A DNA stretch of 64,000 nt from Thysanoteuthis rhombus (Eukaryota; Mollusca; Cephalopoda; Oegopsida; Thysanoteuthidae): NCBI GenBank assembly GCA_963457665.1, contig OY735206.1:54952484-55016483 (forward strand). Direction: 5' to 3'. The position numbers were made by a program, and so were the translations under genes. The notes below the pieces were generated by a model. It was not told the origin of the DNA. It worked only from the letters and a program-made list of their open reading frames with translations, and searched no databases. Below, piece by piece: positions 35,440 to 48,399 of the stretch (the stretch's first letter is position 1; each line of letters begins with the position of its first letter).

Positions 35440-36575
35440 GTAATGTATCCCGCTCAATGACATTCACTCCGTAGAGTGGAAAACTTCATTCGGCCTTGCT
35501 GCTTTCAAAATTCTATTCAGACTTCCCGAATATCATAAGGTGGATACTTCCAAGTATGAAGACAATGGGCTTGTATTTTGCATTGAATTATTCTGTTGTT
35601 CCAAATCACAGAGGTTAGTCGAACAGTGGGGTTTCAATGTGCAGTTCTATTAATAGATGAGGGACAAACCATAACGAAGAATAAAATAGGACATGTCTGT
35701 AAAGTCAATCAGCAGGGTAAAGTTGATTAGATATTTGCCTGAGTTGGATCGGATATATATATATATATCAGTCAAGAATCCTGACCAACTTGGGCAGTTG
35801 CTCTTGCTGGAAAAACAATATGCTGCAACAATTTCCTCGGTTCAATACAGAATCACAATCCGTTCAGCCCAATAATCAACCACTTTGAGGCAAACATATG
35901 GTTTAATTCAACTTAAAGCCCAAACATAACAAGATATAATGACAATCTTTGAGGAATGACACTGACAATAACATGTCCAATGCTGGCTTGTTTCAGATGT
36001 TGCTTGATTAGGGATTCGATAAATATTTTATGATAACAAGATTACCAGTCCAGTACTTGCTCAGTACTCTTGATCTCTCCATCGCTGGGGTAGCTGTCCC
36101 AATCATATGTTACAGTTCTAATTCCTTCAAACATAACTTTTGTATCAATAATAATAATTCTTTCAGCTTTATCTTTGGCACTTTCTTTGTAAGGTGTTAT
36201 TTATCAAATAATCAGAAATTCTCTTGAAGCAAACTATATCTGATCTACTACCAATTTCTGCAAAATAAATTGATTCCCTATATCTGTACCGTTATTCATT
36301 TTCAACCTCTCTGGTCCATAAGCATCTTCGCCATCTCCAATAACATTCATCTTTTTGTGAGCCCCCAAAAGAGAATAGTGCTCTGCTTCAGATTCTTGCC
36401 GAATATAGAAACGGTTGAAATTATTCAAGCTCTCCGATATTATTTGTCTACCTGAACAAGCCGTTGATAACCTCTTTCCGGTGGTGAAATGTTTATGACA
36501 AGACTGGTAACGACATTCAGATGTTACAAAATAATTGCAATCTATTACTCTTGTCTTTAAAGTGCAGTTGACCAA
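35440..36575 (-). pseudogene. Degraded copy of an unnamed multi-copy coding family
   Basis: The minus strand carries a 113-codon open frame (36575-36234) including TACSGRQIISESLNNFN, then in changing frames AERIIIIDTKVMFEGIRTV, DSYPSDGEIKSTEQVLDW, KQASIGHVIVSVIP, LVMFGL with VELNHMFASKWLI, and near 35560-35440 IVFILGSIHLMI and YGVNVIE. From memory this ordered set (VLFGLGVELDHMF-SRWLIDEL ... RLGGFH-MSF-GSIG) matches a repetitive protein family common in molluscs and cnidarians whose function I do not know. The copy is broken in multiple places. A short TA tract (35756-35769) lies inside it. It could be a mobile-element passenger gene. Confidence 0.45.
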
Positions 36576-36579
36576 AAAC

Positions 36580-37098
36580 GAGACGGATGGGAAATTCCAT
36601 ATGGTGTTGTATGTGTTTGTAGCGAGAATGTTTGGAAAATGAATCAGTGTCGTGGGCTCGGAAAAATTAAGTTTTCACTCATTCAGACTGTTGATTTGTT
36701 CGTCGGAGGCTCGAAAATATGGCTCTCTTCTCATAATTGCAAGAGACAATTACTACATTCAAACTTCTCTGACCAGAAATCTGCTATCTGATTTCCAAAT
36801 ATGCTCTGATCCCGACCAAAAAAATGTTAATAATGCAAAATAGCCATTGAATCATTTTCACAGAGAAAACACCCTTAACTCCATTTAAACATATTTTCCT
36901 TTTTTTATCATTCATACAATTCATATTTGTGTGTTTGTGTGTGTGTGTGGGGGGGGTGTATTTGAATGTATTTAACTAATCTATGTTAGAAATAGGTTTG
37001 ATCACGTACTTCTACGTTTCATAAAGTATATGGATTTTTGTCAATATTGCTGAAGAGGGTTAATCAAGAGTTTTGGTCATGATATTTTTGTAATCAAG

Positions 37099-37100
<2 letters not shown>
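36580..37100. other. Unrecognised sequence with a TG/G run
   Basis: A TG tract followed by a G-run lies at about 36929-36957. Otherwise nothing is recognised. Confidence 0.4.

Positions 37101-37101
<1 letters not shown>

Positions 37102-37169
<68 letters not shown>
37102..37169. repeat. (TA)n microsatellite, 68 bp pure
   Basis: Uninterrupted TA dinucleotides. Pure TA tracts of this length can extrude cruciforms. Confidence 0.97.
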
Positions 37170-37170
<1 letters not shown>

Positions 37171-38350
37171 TGGTCGATGGGCATTTGTGTTAAATTTGAG
37201 CATTTCAGATTTGTTTTAACTCTAATGAGCCAAGAAGGAGTGCCAAGCCTTGGTTGTAGTGTCAACTGGAAAACAGTGAGTTTAATTCTTTGACCCTCTC
37301 GTGCCCTAATGCTGATAGCTTCCCCAATCCTAGGAGGGAAGATTTATATATTTTGATTTGACAATACCGGAAGACCATCCAAGACAAATGACACTTCATT
37401 TCTGCGTTTCGCACATTATGAGCTTCATCTTTTCACCTTTAGGGGACCAGTGCTTCTGCAGTAATGAGATGTTTAGGTGATATCAATGTAGGATTTGATT
37501 TATGAGAGAATTTATGTCAAATGAACTGAAGGATATGTTCCAGTGTCTGTTCAATACAACATGGGTATCTGAGAATGTAGTTAAAGAGCATGAGGGTTGA
37601 GTTTCTAGTGATTAGGGGTTAGTTTGCTGATGGATATTGTGTGTGGAATGCATAGGGTGGCGTATGTGTCATGACCTTATGGAGATCATCTGTTCGATAC
37701 ATTATCACCTGGGCTCTTGGAATCAACAAATGTTCTGTTTGGTGTGATTTAGAAATTGATTAATGGAAGAGTTCAGGTTAGAAAAGAGGGAATCGAACCA
37801 GCTAGTCATGTGTGTTAGTGGGTACATAGGGTTTATGAGAATCAGTGAATGAAAATGTGTATGTATGTAGGTGAGTTGATAAGTGTGTGAATGTGTGTGT
37901 GTTGGTATGCATTACAGTAGTAAATGAGGGACGGTGTGTTACATCAGCTTTTGGGAGGGGTAATGAAGACTTTTGGGGTGTAGTATCATACTTGGGTAAT
38001 GTATTTCACTTGATGATGGATCTTGCTAAATGTGGACTGAGGTTTGAACCCCCTGGTTTCTAAATAACTGAATCACTTTGTGAAATGAAAAGTGATTCAA
38101 TAGATCTTCTGTGCTTTCTTTATGTTCTCATTTCCTACCAACACTCATTTGCACTCCTTGTTTATATATTAGTGATCTATATATCAACTTATCTGCCGAA
38201 AAGCACAACAAAACTCACATTCGATCTTATACATTTATGCACTCATTGTGTGTAAATTATTGACACGATTTTTTTTGATGAAAAGGATTATCATTCTGAA
38301 CACAAATATACATGGAACACAAACCGATAACATGGAGCTAAACAGAATAA
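37170..38350. other. Unrecognised G/T-rich block
   Basis: From 37270 to 38060 the plus strand is noticeably G/T-rich, with GTGTGTG words near 37880-37910. It looks like part of a mobile element, but no motif supports a class. Confidence 0.35.
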
Positions 38351-38379
38351 CATATGCAATCTTATGACAATAAAATGAA

Positions 38380-39430
38380 AAAAATACTATTTTCAGTTTT
38401 ACTTCTTTTCACTCCTGATATTTTTTGTCACATCTTTATGCTTTCTCTCTTCTTTTGTTCTTCTATTTTATTTCATATTCCTTGCAATATTTTCCGTGTT
38501 TCCTTCTTCCTTTTCTTGTTATCCTTTTTCTTCTTTACGTCCTTTCTTCTTAACATATGTCATTCCTTTAATTCTCAATCATTCCATTTCCCATGTATTT
38601 CCCTACTTTATTTTATGTGTTCCATTTCCTTTTCTGTCATTCTTCCTTCCGTATTTTCTACTTTTCCTATTTGGTTTTTCTTCTTTCCTTTAGTGTTTCT
38701 TCCATTTAAAAAAAAACAATTTTCCTCTACCTACCGTCTTTTTTCCTTTTTTATTTTCTTTTTTGCTTTTTTACTTTTTAACTCTTTTCTTTCAATCTTT
38801 TCTTATCAATGTTATCTCCTTCTTTCTATACCCTTCTTCTTTCAATAATTTATTATCAATCTTATTTCCTCCCCTGTATATCCGTTCTTCTCTCAGTCCT
38901 TTCTTATCAATGTTATTTCTTTCTTTCGATATAATTTCTTCTTTCAATCCTTTTCTTATTCTTGTTATTTCCTTCTTTTTTATATACCTTCCTCTTCCCG
39001 TTCTTCCTAACGACCTTTTTATTTCTTTCTAATTATTTTATTCTCTAAATATTTTCTTATCAACGTTATTTTCTTCTTTCTATATCTGTTCTTCTTTCAA
39101 TCCTTTCTTATCAACGTTATTTCCTTCTTTCTATATCCATTCTTTCAATCCTTTCTTATCAACATTATTTCCATCTTTCTATATCCCTTCTTTCAATCCT
39201 TTATTTCCAACGTTATTCCCTTCTTTCTATATGCGTTCTTCTCTCAGTTCTTTTTCATCAACGTTATTTCTTTCTCTCCAATATTCCTCCTTCTTTCAAC
39301 CCTTTCTTATCAACGTAATTTTATTCTTCCATTTTTTTATTTCTTTCTTTCTACTCTCCTTTCTTAATTCCTTTACTTTACCTTTCTGTTTTCCTTTTCT
39401 ATTGTCCTCTTTTATTCATTTTCTGTTTGT
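38380..39430. repeat. Pyrimidine tract containing a ~50 bp minisatellite
   Basis: The plus strand is dominated by T and C for about 1 kb. From about 38780 to 39340 a unit of the form TTATCAACGTTATTTCCTTC, TTTCTATATCC, and TTCTTTCAATCC repeats with about 10-11 copies. The TTATCAA landmark lies at 38803, 38853, 38904, (38957), 39057, 39108, 39156, (39205), (39255) and 39307. Spacing is 48-53 bp, and one longer interval (38957-39057) equals two units. Open frames here, rich in Phe/Ser/Leu, are compositional. Confidence 0.85.
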
Positions 39431-40035
39431 GTTGTTTCAGAGACAGTCATGCTGTCATTGTTGCATTAGTTTTTGTCACTTACCTACGATTGGTCTTTTT
39501 TACACCATTGTTTTGTCGTTCTAGAGAATTTTCTATAGAACTCTAAAGATATTGTCTCAAGAGTCACCAGGGACTGAATGCTAAGATGGCTGGATGCATC
39601 ATTAATACTTAAACAAACAATTACAAAAGATGAAGAAAAAATACAGCAACAAAAGTGATAACAAATTATATCTATTCGGATTTCATTATGTGGGTTGATT
39701 ATCTTAAAGATTATTGCCACGCACAAATCATTTTACCTGTTATTTCAAGACGTTTTAATCGTGCAAATATAAAACTTACAACGTCACATGCGCGTGCACA
39801 ATAACACGGTCATGTTCGTAAAAAGACATAAAATCATATTCATTAGCTTGCATGATTATCTCACCTTTGGTAATGCAAGTTTAGTCAATACTCATAATCA
39901 AGCATGAATATGTGCATAAACCCATGATATGCACATTATGCAGCACACCACCTTACCGAGAATTCATTGAACATTGCATGAGAGCTTCCCACCATCATTG
40001 ACATTTACACGTAAGATAACATTCGCCAGTTTTAT
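39430..40035. other. Unrecognised sequence
   Basis: No coding, RNA or repeat family is recognised. Confidence 0.4.
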
Positions 40036-40039
40036 CTAT

Positions 40040-40186
40040 ATACAGGTTTAATTCTTGCAGCAGATTCATTTTCCATATTCTATTTAAGTTGTCTTGGTCA
40101 AATGATACATTAACTGTGTAATGATGGGAGATCATTTCAAGAAAAGGTTTCTGTGTAATATAATGCAATTATAATCATTCTGTCAG

Positions 40187-40195
<9 letters not shown>
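40040..40195 (+). repeat. SINE-1, 3' portion
   Basis: Shares with the SINE-1 body TATTTAAGTTGTCTTGGTCA, AATGATACATTAACTGTGTA, GGGAGATCATTTCA, and AATCATTCTGTCAGATCATA, and runs into a TA array, as SINE-1 does elsewhere. The tRNA-like head is degraded or missing. Confidence 0.7.

Positions 40196-40247
<52 letters not shown>
40191..40247. repeat. (TA)n microsatellite
   Basis: Pure TA, as the 3' tail of the SINE-1 copy to its left. Confidence 0.97.
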
Positions 40248-40249
<2 letters not shown>

Positions 40250-40540
40250 CCAATCAAACCACTACAGATTCCTTCACAGGCATGAAAAAGTCTGGACTCA
40301 CTACCAGGAATCCTCATTTGTATTTCCATTTTTGCTTTCAAAGCAAAGCATCTGATGCTAAATTTGTTTCCGATGGAAGCCTAAGTTTCTAACCTCTTAA
40401 AGGTACACACTTGCTACCGAAAATGGGAACCCTCCCCAAAATATGTATAGTATACTAATTATTTGATTTTTTTGAATTGATAAATCAACAAATAAAGTCT
40501 CCAGATACGTTTACTCCTAATTTTGTTTCATTCCCGGTTG

Positions 40541-40542
<2 letters not shown>

Positions 40543-40626
<84 letters not shown>
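40543..40626. repeat. (TA)n microsatellite, about 80 bp
   Basis: Nearly pure TA with a terminal TACATA. Confidence 0.97.
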
Positions 40627-42195
<1,569 letters not shown>

Positions 42196-42202
42196 TCTTA
42201 TA

Positions 42203-42203
42203 G

Positions 42204-42286
<83 letters not shown>
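42203..42286. repeat. (TCTA)n(TA)n microsatellite
   Basis: About nine TCTA tetranucleotides followed by a TA tract. Confidence 0.97.
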
Positions 42287-42289
<3 letters not shown>

Positions 42290-42872
42290 ATATCAAACTG
42301 TATACCTCAAAGCAAAATCCTTTATCAGGCTAGATGTATTTGTTGGATTACTCACATATTATAACTTCAAATATTTACAATGGCTCCAAGAGGGATTCCA
42401 AATCCTCGCTCGCTAATATGTTGCCCAAGAAAAACAGTTATTTATACACTAGAGTAAATATGGCAATGTTCTCTTGGAAATGTTTCGCTGATCAAGGGGC
42501 ATGTGACTCCATGCATACCTTTGTCTTGCAGCAAAGTGCATATTGCATCTAAGTGTTTCACCCAAAGTTTCGACCTTTGGCTCCCGGGCTATGCACACCA
42601 TGAACTCTTTGAACTGAGCAACTCACAAATGGACAACAGCCAAAAGTTTCAATCGATCAAGAAAATATATTCATTATGTCTTTACGACGCTTTTCAAAAG
42701 TAGACTTCCTGTGAAGGCCTCTCATCAGCGAAAATGGCATAAAACGATGTGGCAATCATCATTATTTATAAAGTAAAATGTGTGAGTGATTTTTCTAAAT
42801 AGTTAAGATGGTATGTCAGGCTGAGTCGTCTGATGGGAGATATATATGGGTGAGGAGTAATTGGGGACGCAG

Positions 42873-42923
<51 letters not shown>

Positions 42924-43990
42924 GGAGGAGTATGGGCGCTAACTTTTAGGATGCCTTTCAGCAAATCAAGTCCAAATGAATGACAAAAAGGAGACTTTTG
43001 AAAAGTGGGGGATACCAGTCAGTAAATAAGCAGGCTTTCATGGTCGAGTGGAGAATCGATGTGGACATCGAGGAGCTGTATGGAATAATTGAAAAAAATC
43101 ATGACTTCGGTAATTCTGAAATTATTCCGTATAAACCGACTAAAGTTACACAACGTGCTCAGATAAGGCCTTCTATGTTTTGCAGCAAGATAATTAATTT
43201 ATCAACAGAGAGCAAACCCAAACTTTCTCTTCAAAAGTTCAGGTCCGGATAGCCGCTAGGTACACGTGTGTATAATGCACTGTGCATAGGGCTTGACGTA
43301 CCGGAAGGTGCTCCAAATCACTAATATTTTCAGGAGAGATATGGCTCAGAATTACCATGGGCACTATTACTTGATTAAGCAAGATAATGTAAGATATACG
43401 TGATTTGTCGAAATGATAAGATGGATTTTAGTGACCATGCCCTTCTAATCGTGTGCCTCGTGTCCTCTCCTTACCTTTCGGTCTGTGCTAGCTGCCCAAG
43501 TAAGCCTGCCTGTTTTAAGACTAGACAGAACATGCATAAGACAAATGGTAGAATGTTCAAGAAAGAAATGCCGAGGAAAAGCAGTAGAAGAAGAGAATTG
43601 AGAAAAAAAAAAACAAAAAACAACGAAATGATGCTCGTGCATCGCTCACAGGTGTCTTGATGATAATTCTCAACATATTCGGAAAGAAGCTTTTGAATTG
43701 GACTCAAGTTAAGAAACACAAGCGTGAAAATGTCTTGTGAAGCAATTAAAATCGTCATGCAAAAAATCTGCTGACAACATTTTTGAGAACTAAAGAAACA
43801 CAACTGTTTTTTTGCTTAAAAAAATAATTTGACGTTTGATAAGTCATAGAAAAAACTTTTAAAATAAAATTTGTGAAATTGGTATTTAAAATAACTTATT
43901 TTATTGATTAATTGAGTTTTTCTTGTGATTTCCTTCTATTAGTGACTGTTCACTTTCTTTTAACATAGAATGTATTAACCCAGTTTGTCT
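42290..43990. other. Unrecognised sequence with a GA microsatellite
   Basis: Contains a GA tract at 42874-42921. Open frames of 66-90 codons are present on both strands without domains. One (from 43421, +) begins with a hydrophobic segment ALLIVCLVSS followed by cysteines and a basic tail, but I have no support for expression. Confidence 0.4.
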
Positions 43991-43994
43991 AAAT

Positions 43995-44140
43995 CAGTGG
44001 TTTCTGACTTTCTTGCTGGCCGACTTGTTTAATATTAACAATATTTTTACAGACCGTCCTCTAACCGCGGTTGAATAAAAAGTCAAGCATAAAAAGTCAT
44101 TTATAAGAGACTGATACACTCAATTTCACCCCCAAAAGGG
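43995..44140 (+). mobile_element. hAT transposon left terminal region (candidate)
   Basis: CAGTGGTTTCTGACTTTCTT resembles the terminal inverted repeat of Charlie-like hAT elements (CAGNGGTTCTCAACCTTTTT), followed by a GACC-rich subterminal word (ACAGACCGTCCTC). The preceding 8 bp, GTCTAAAT, would be one half of an 8-bp target duplication. No matching right end was found in the next 2.5 kb. Confidence 0.5.
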
Positions 44141-44639
44141 TGTATCCAACGAATTTGATATTCAATTCATTTTCATTTTATCGCCAAATCATATCATTTC
44201 TTTTAAAATGAACGAAAAAAAATAGTAACATTTTGATTGCTTTTTTCGTAAGTATGTTAAATGATTTTTGCTGGGAAATTGACACCTTAGATTTTGAAAA
44301 AATCCCCAAATATGCACAGAATATAATTTTACCATCGTAGGGTTGAGATAAACCCTTGGATGAACTCTTTCTATTAGATAAAAATATCCTCGTAGAAGAT
44401 TATCAAGAAATATTAACAGCATGAGGAGTTGTCCATTCGTTAGCACTAAAATGATGTAAATTTAGCATTCGAAAAAATTTAAGAAAATTTTGCTATGTGA
44501 GATATTTTGATATGATAACAAGGTCTTGAAAATATAAAAACATAATAATTGAAAAAAAAAAGGCCCTGCAGTGGAGCAATTCAGTGGCTCAAGTCTGAGC
44601 CATGTCAAGACCTAACTGATCAGTCCAAAAATTCTTCAG

Positions 44640-45072
44640 ACGTATTCAAAATATTGTTTGGTTAATCCTCGCTTAATGTAAGCAAAGCTCAAGGAATGTC
44701 TAGGGTTGACCAGAAAAACCATTGCACTGAAGTGAAAAAGACGCTGACAATGGGAAAAGATGATGTTGATGGAACTGAAATAGCAGAGGATATCATGTAC
44801 CTAACTCAACTATCTCTATAGGCATTAGAAGCGCCTTCAAGACCACTAACCAAACCTCTGGATTGCTCTGGGGATCGCAATAACTCTTTCGCTTACAGTT
44901 ATCTCTGCTGAACATAGTTTCTCAAAACTTAAACTTGTCAAAAAATACCTGTGTTCAACAATGGCACAGGAATGTTCAAGTTGCTTTGCTCTTGGCATCA
45001 ATGCAGTATTTTTGTAGACGCTGTGATGAGATGATCTAATAAACGATTTAGAAGCCAGGAAATGCAAATGGG
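44640..45072 (+). pseudogene. hAT transposase, C-terminal dimerisation region (dead)
   Basis: One frame from 44853 reads NLWIALGIAITLSLTVISAE, then HSFSKLKLVKKYL and CSTMAQEC, then DDLINDLEARK. This matches the hAT-family C-terminal dimerisation motif (LRI-LTLPVTVASAERSFSKLKLIK-YLRSTMSQERL). Upstream, DVDGTEIAEDIMYLTQL fits the region just before it. In-frame stops follow INAVFL, and the DDE catalytic core is not recognisable, so it is a 5'-eroded fossil. With the candidate terminus at 43995 in the same orientation, both may belong to one element. Confidence 0.75.
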
Positions 45073-45074
45073 TT

Positions 45075-46490
45075 TGTTCGCAGCGCATGAAAGCTTTCCT
45101 ATTTTGTCTTCTAAACACCTATTGTATGTTGATCTCTTCTCAGGAACTTCTAGGGCGCAAAGAATTCTGGAAGCAGATACTGCAGTCTGTTTGTATAAAC
45201 AGAAGGAGCGCTGGGCAATTAGCATGAACAATGATATCCAACATGGCTGAGCAGACAGAGAAAAGAGCGTCAATTACAGAAACTGAAAAAACAGAAAATG
45301 AGAAAAAGTGTAAAGAATGACAGATTAACATAAGATGTGAAAAAGCCCCAACAAAACAGAAAAGACTTAGATTTCGCTGACAACCTCTTTCAGCGCTATG
45401 AAAATGTTTCCATTGGCCTCTATCGTGCCTTATCATTACACTGCTAAAGAAGCTGTGTTGAGCCTCTGACAACTGCTGAAGAATGCCTATATACTTAAAT
45501 ATTTCTGTATTTTTTGAGTTTGTAAATGCTCGTTTTTACTTGTCTTCTGATTTTCGTGTGACCAATTGTAGACTTTTGTTTTTTTTACCTATATACATCT
45601 GTTTCATTTTATTTTCATTTGCAATGATGTGCTTCTCTCTGGTTTATTGTATTCAATTATTTCATTGTCTTTGTAAAGTTCGTAAAGTATATTTCTCTGG
45701 TTTAAAGAGCTTATTTGTGTGTTTTTTTCGTGGGAGATGGCACCAAGAAGCAATTATTCCTGAGGAATACGAATGATAGGTGATGACCCTGGCCTAAAAG
45801 AAGCACTTGAAATAAGTATTGTACAACCTTGTATTGACTGATAAAAGAAGGATGCTAATTTTTTGAGTGAGAATCAAAATTGTAATTCATGATTAAAATT
45901 AAAATTTCATCTATAAAAGCTAAACTAATTCAGTCGTCTTTTTTATTGTTTGGAATATATTTGATTTGCCATATAATTAAGATCATTTCAGAGTAGAGCT
46001 ATTTCTTTAAAGAATTCAGGTACGTAATGCTCGATTTTATCAATTGGTACAATGATTGCGTAGTAATATACACATTTATAGAACAACTGACGCATGAAAA
46101 TATATTGCATCACAGAACTACTTGTACTTCCTTTCCCAATTCTTTCTGAAAACAATAAAAAATAGACGAATAAGCCTGTAACATTATACAGTTTTCCTCC
46201 GCTACCCAGCTCCATTTTGTGTTTCTGAAAGCCGGATAGAGAAAAAGCGAATCCTAAAGGTGGATTATCAATTTATTTCTGTTGCATCGGCTCACGATTC
46301 AATTATGTTCATTGAATGAGCACAAATGAGTATACTACAGGGTTTTAGAATGAAAACAGACATTGTTCGGTAGATCGTAACAAGCCCTATCAGATGATGT
46401 AACTGATACATTAACATACAGAAATAGAAACAGACCGTAACCATTTCTAAAAAAAATGTACTCAAGTATAATTGAGTGATGGCGTAGAGA
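45075..46490. other. Unrecognised sequence
   Basis: Open frames of 60-110 codons on both strands (for example 45140-45472 minus) show no domains. The 3' end of the hAT element could lie here but no terminal repeat is seen. Confidence 0.4.
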
Positions 46491-46496
46491 ATCTGC

Positions 46497-46700
46497 AAGG
46501 GCAACGTCACGTTGAAGCAGCTACTCTAACGGACACAGGTTCGATACCTGCATCAGCCTTACTTTTTTTACTTGTTTATTATATTTACGTTGACCATATC
46601 AAATGATACATCCACCGGGTATTAATAGGGGATCATTTGAAATGGAGTTCTTATATGATACAACACAATGTATAATCATTCCGTCGGATTATATATCCAT
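46497..46700 (+). repeat. SINE-1 copy on the plus strand
   Basis: The tRNA-like head ends with a good box B (CAGGTTCGATACCTGC at about 46540-46555). The body follows the SINE-1 order: TTTACTTGTTTATTATATTT, AAATGATACATCCACCGGGT, GGGGATCATTTGA, and ATAATCATTCCGTCGGATTA, then ATATCCATTT. Box A is eroded. Confidence 0.75.
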
Positions 46701-46756
46701 TTTCTGATAACATAACTGTTGTCGTTGAAAGAAACAAATACAGCAGATACAGACTG

Positions 46757-46760
<4 letters not shown>

Positions 46761-46826
<66 letters not shown>
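46761..46826. repeat. (TA)n microsatellite
   Basis: Pure TA, about 65 bp. Confidence 0.97.
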
Positions 46827-46831
<5 letters not shown>

Positions 46832-47196
46832 GATGGATCGGTTTCAACCGTTGTGCTCAACAGACAACTTTTCTTTCGTCTTTTATCATTTTATATACAA
46901 CTGGAGTGTTGAACGTCAGTATTTTTTTCTTTTTTATTGTTGTTTTTAGTACCCCCCCTTTGTGCGTGTGTACTTGTTGAAGTATCTAATGGACCTTTTT
47001 TCAGGTCAGTACCCAATTGATTTATGTGCTCGTTGCCTATGCTTGATTGGTATTTGTAGTGAGCATGATGTTAGTGTCTGGTATGTTGTTCTGTTTTCTT
47101 GGTGAAGAAATGGGTAGGAAGGTGGATTTTATAGATTTTTGTTCTGGGTTGGGAGAGATTAGAAAATTTTAACTATAATGATGGTAGATGGTGTTG

Positions 47197-47199
<3 letters not shown>

Positions 47200-47273
<74 letters not shown>
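47200..47273. repeat. (AAT)n microsatellite at LINE 5' junction
   Basis: About 24 uninterrupted AAT/TAA triplets, ending exactly where the LINE fragment to the right begins. Confidence 0.97.
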
Positions 47274-47274
<1 letters not shown>

Positions 47275-48002
47275 CCATTCATCAATGTGGTCAATTAGCC
47301 CAGAAATAGTTTACAAACGGACATGATAGGGTAGCAACAATGATACGCTGGGATCTGAGCAATCAAATGAGATTCAATCATGCAGATAAAGTGGTTACGG
47401 TAAAACCTGGAGACTGTCCTGGAGGATGGGAGGCATAAATTACCCCTTACAAACTGACCACCCCATTCAAGCGAGGAGACCGGACCTGGTAATCGTGGAC
47501 AAGAAGAGGAGAACCTACTAAATAATAGACAAGCACGTGTCGGATAATCACAGGAGCTGGGGAAGAGCCGAACCTGACCTGATGAAGGCATGGAACATGA
47601 AAGTCAAGGTAGTACCAGTAATAGTAGGTGCACTCCGAACCGTATGTGTGAAAGTGCGATTGGAGAAACGGGGGATAAGAGGTAGGATTGAGACTATACA
47701 AACAACAGCACTACTAAGCACTACACGAATACTGAGGGAAGTACTAATATATAAATCCACGACCCCCAGCTATTAGCAATGACCGAACAGCCAAGAAAAG
47801 GCATGGAGGATAGTATAAACCATGATATAAGAGAAGGGCTGGAGACCTAATGAGACCTACTGTCACTCAGCCTTCAACGATAAACACCGGTCAGATGGTG
47901 CGAAACTGCTGTGGACTTTGAGAGTATGAAGTGGAGGCTGGAGACTTGAGAAGACGATGTCACCCATTCTCCAGCGGCAGCTGGTGTGAAAATGCAAAAT
48001 AA
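47274..48002 (+). mobile_element. RLE-LINE copy C, 5'-truncated (knuckle, endonuclease and 3'UTR)
   Basis: Translation starts within the zinc-knuckle region (NVVN-SQ-like, then DRVATMIRWDLSNQMRFNHA) and continues in changing frames through RRPDLVIVDKKRRT, an MKVKVVPVIVGAL stretch, RGRIETIQTTAL, and LSTTRILREVL. This is the C-terminal restriction-like endonuclease part of the family whose best copy lies at 57.2-59.7 kb. The 3'UTR (about 47765-48002) carries two imperfect copies of the GGCTGGAGAC...GTCACTCA...GGTGTGAAA unit. The end joins a TTC array instead of TAA. Stops and frameshifts show it is dead. Confidence 0.85.
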
Positions 48003-48398
48003 TTCTTCTTCTTCTTCTTCTTCTTCTTCTTCTTCTTCTTCTTCTTCTTCTTCTTCTTCTTCTTCTTCTTCTTCTTCTTCTTCTTCTTCTTCTTCTTCTT
48101 CTTCTTCTTCTTCTTCTTCTTCTTCTTCTTCTTCTTCTTCTTCTTCTTCTTCTTCTTCTTCTTCTTCTTCTTCTTCTTCTTCTTCTTCTTCTTCTTCTTC
48201 TTCTTCTTCTTCTTCTTCTTCTTCTTCTTCTTCTTCTTCTTCTTCTTCTTCTTCTTCTTCTTCTTCTTCTTCTTCTTCTTCTTCTTCTTCTTCTTCTTCT
48301 TCTTCTTCTTCTTCTTCTTCTTCTTCTTCTTCTTCTTCTTCTTCTTCTTCTTCTTCTTCTTCTTCTTCTTCTTCTTCTTCTTCTTCTTCTTCTTCTTC
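48003..48398. repeat. (TTC)132 perfect array, 396 bp
   Basis: 132 TTC triplets (GAA on the minus strand) without a single interruption. Its purity implies recent expansion. GAA/TTC arrays of this size can form triplex (H-DNA) and interfere with transcription and replication, as known for the expanded intron repeat in human FXN. The poly-Glu and poly-Ser open frames across it are artefacts. Confidence 0.98.
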
Positions 48399-48399
48399 A

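Noticed and set aside
36929-36957. G-quadruplex in the TG/G run
   Set aside because: Only a single G-run is present, not four.
38354-39524. 164-codon and other Phe/Leu/Ser-rich frames resembling membrane proteins
   Set aside because: They are due to the T/C-rich minisatellite and read equally well in several frames.
43421-43660. Small secreted peptide gene with hydrophobic N-terminus, cysteines and basic tail
   Set aside because: The frame is short and has no family resemblance, no clear cleavage and no transcript signal. An equally long frame exists on the opposite strand.
46540-46590. Functional tRNA gene near the good box B
   Set aside because: Box A and the acceptor stem do not pair, and the downstream sequence is the SINE-1 body.
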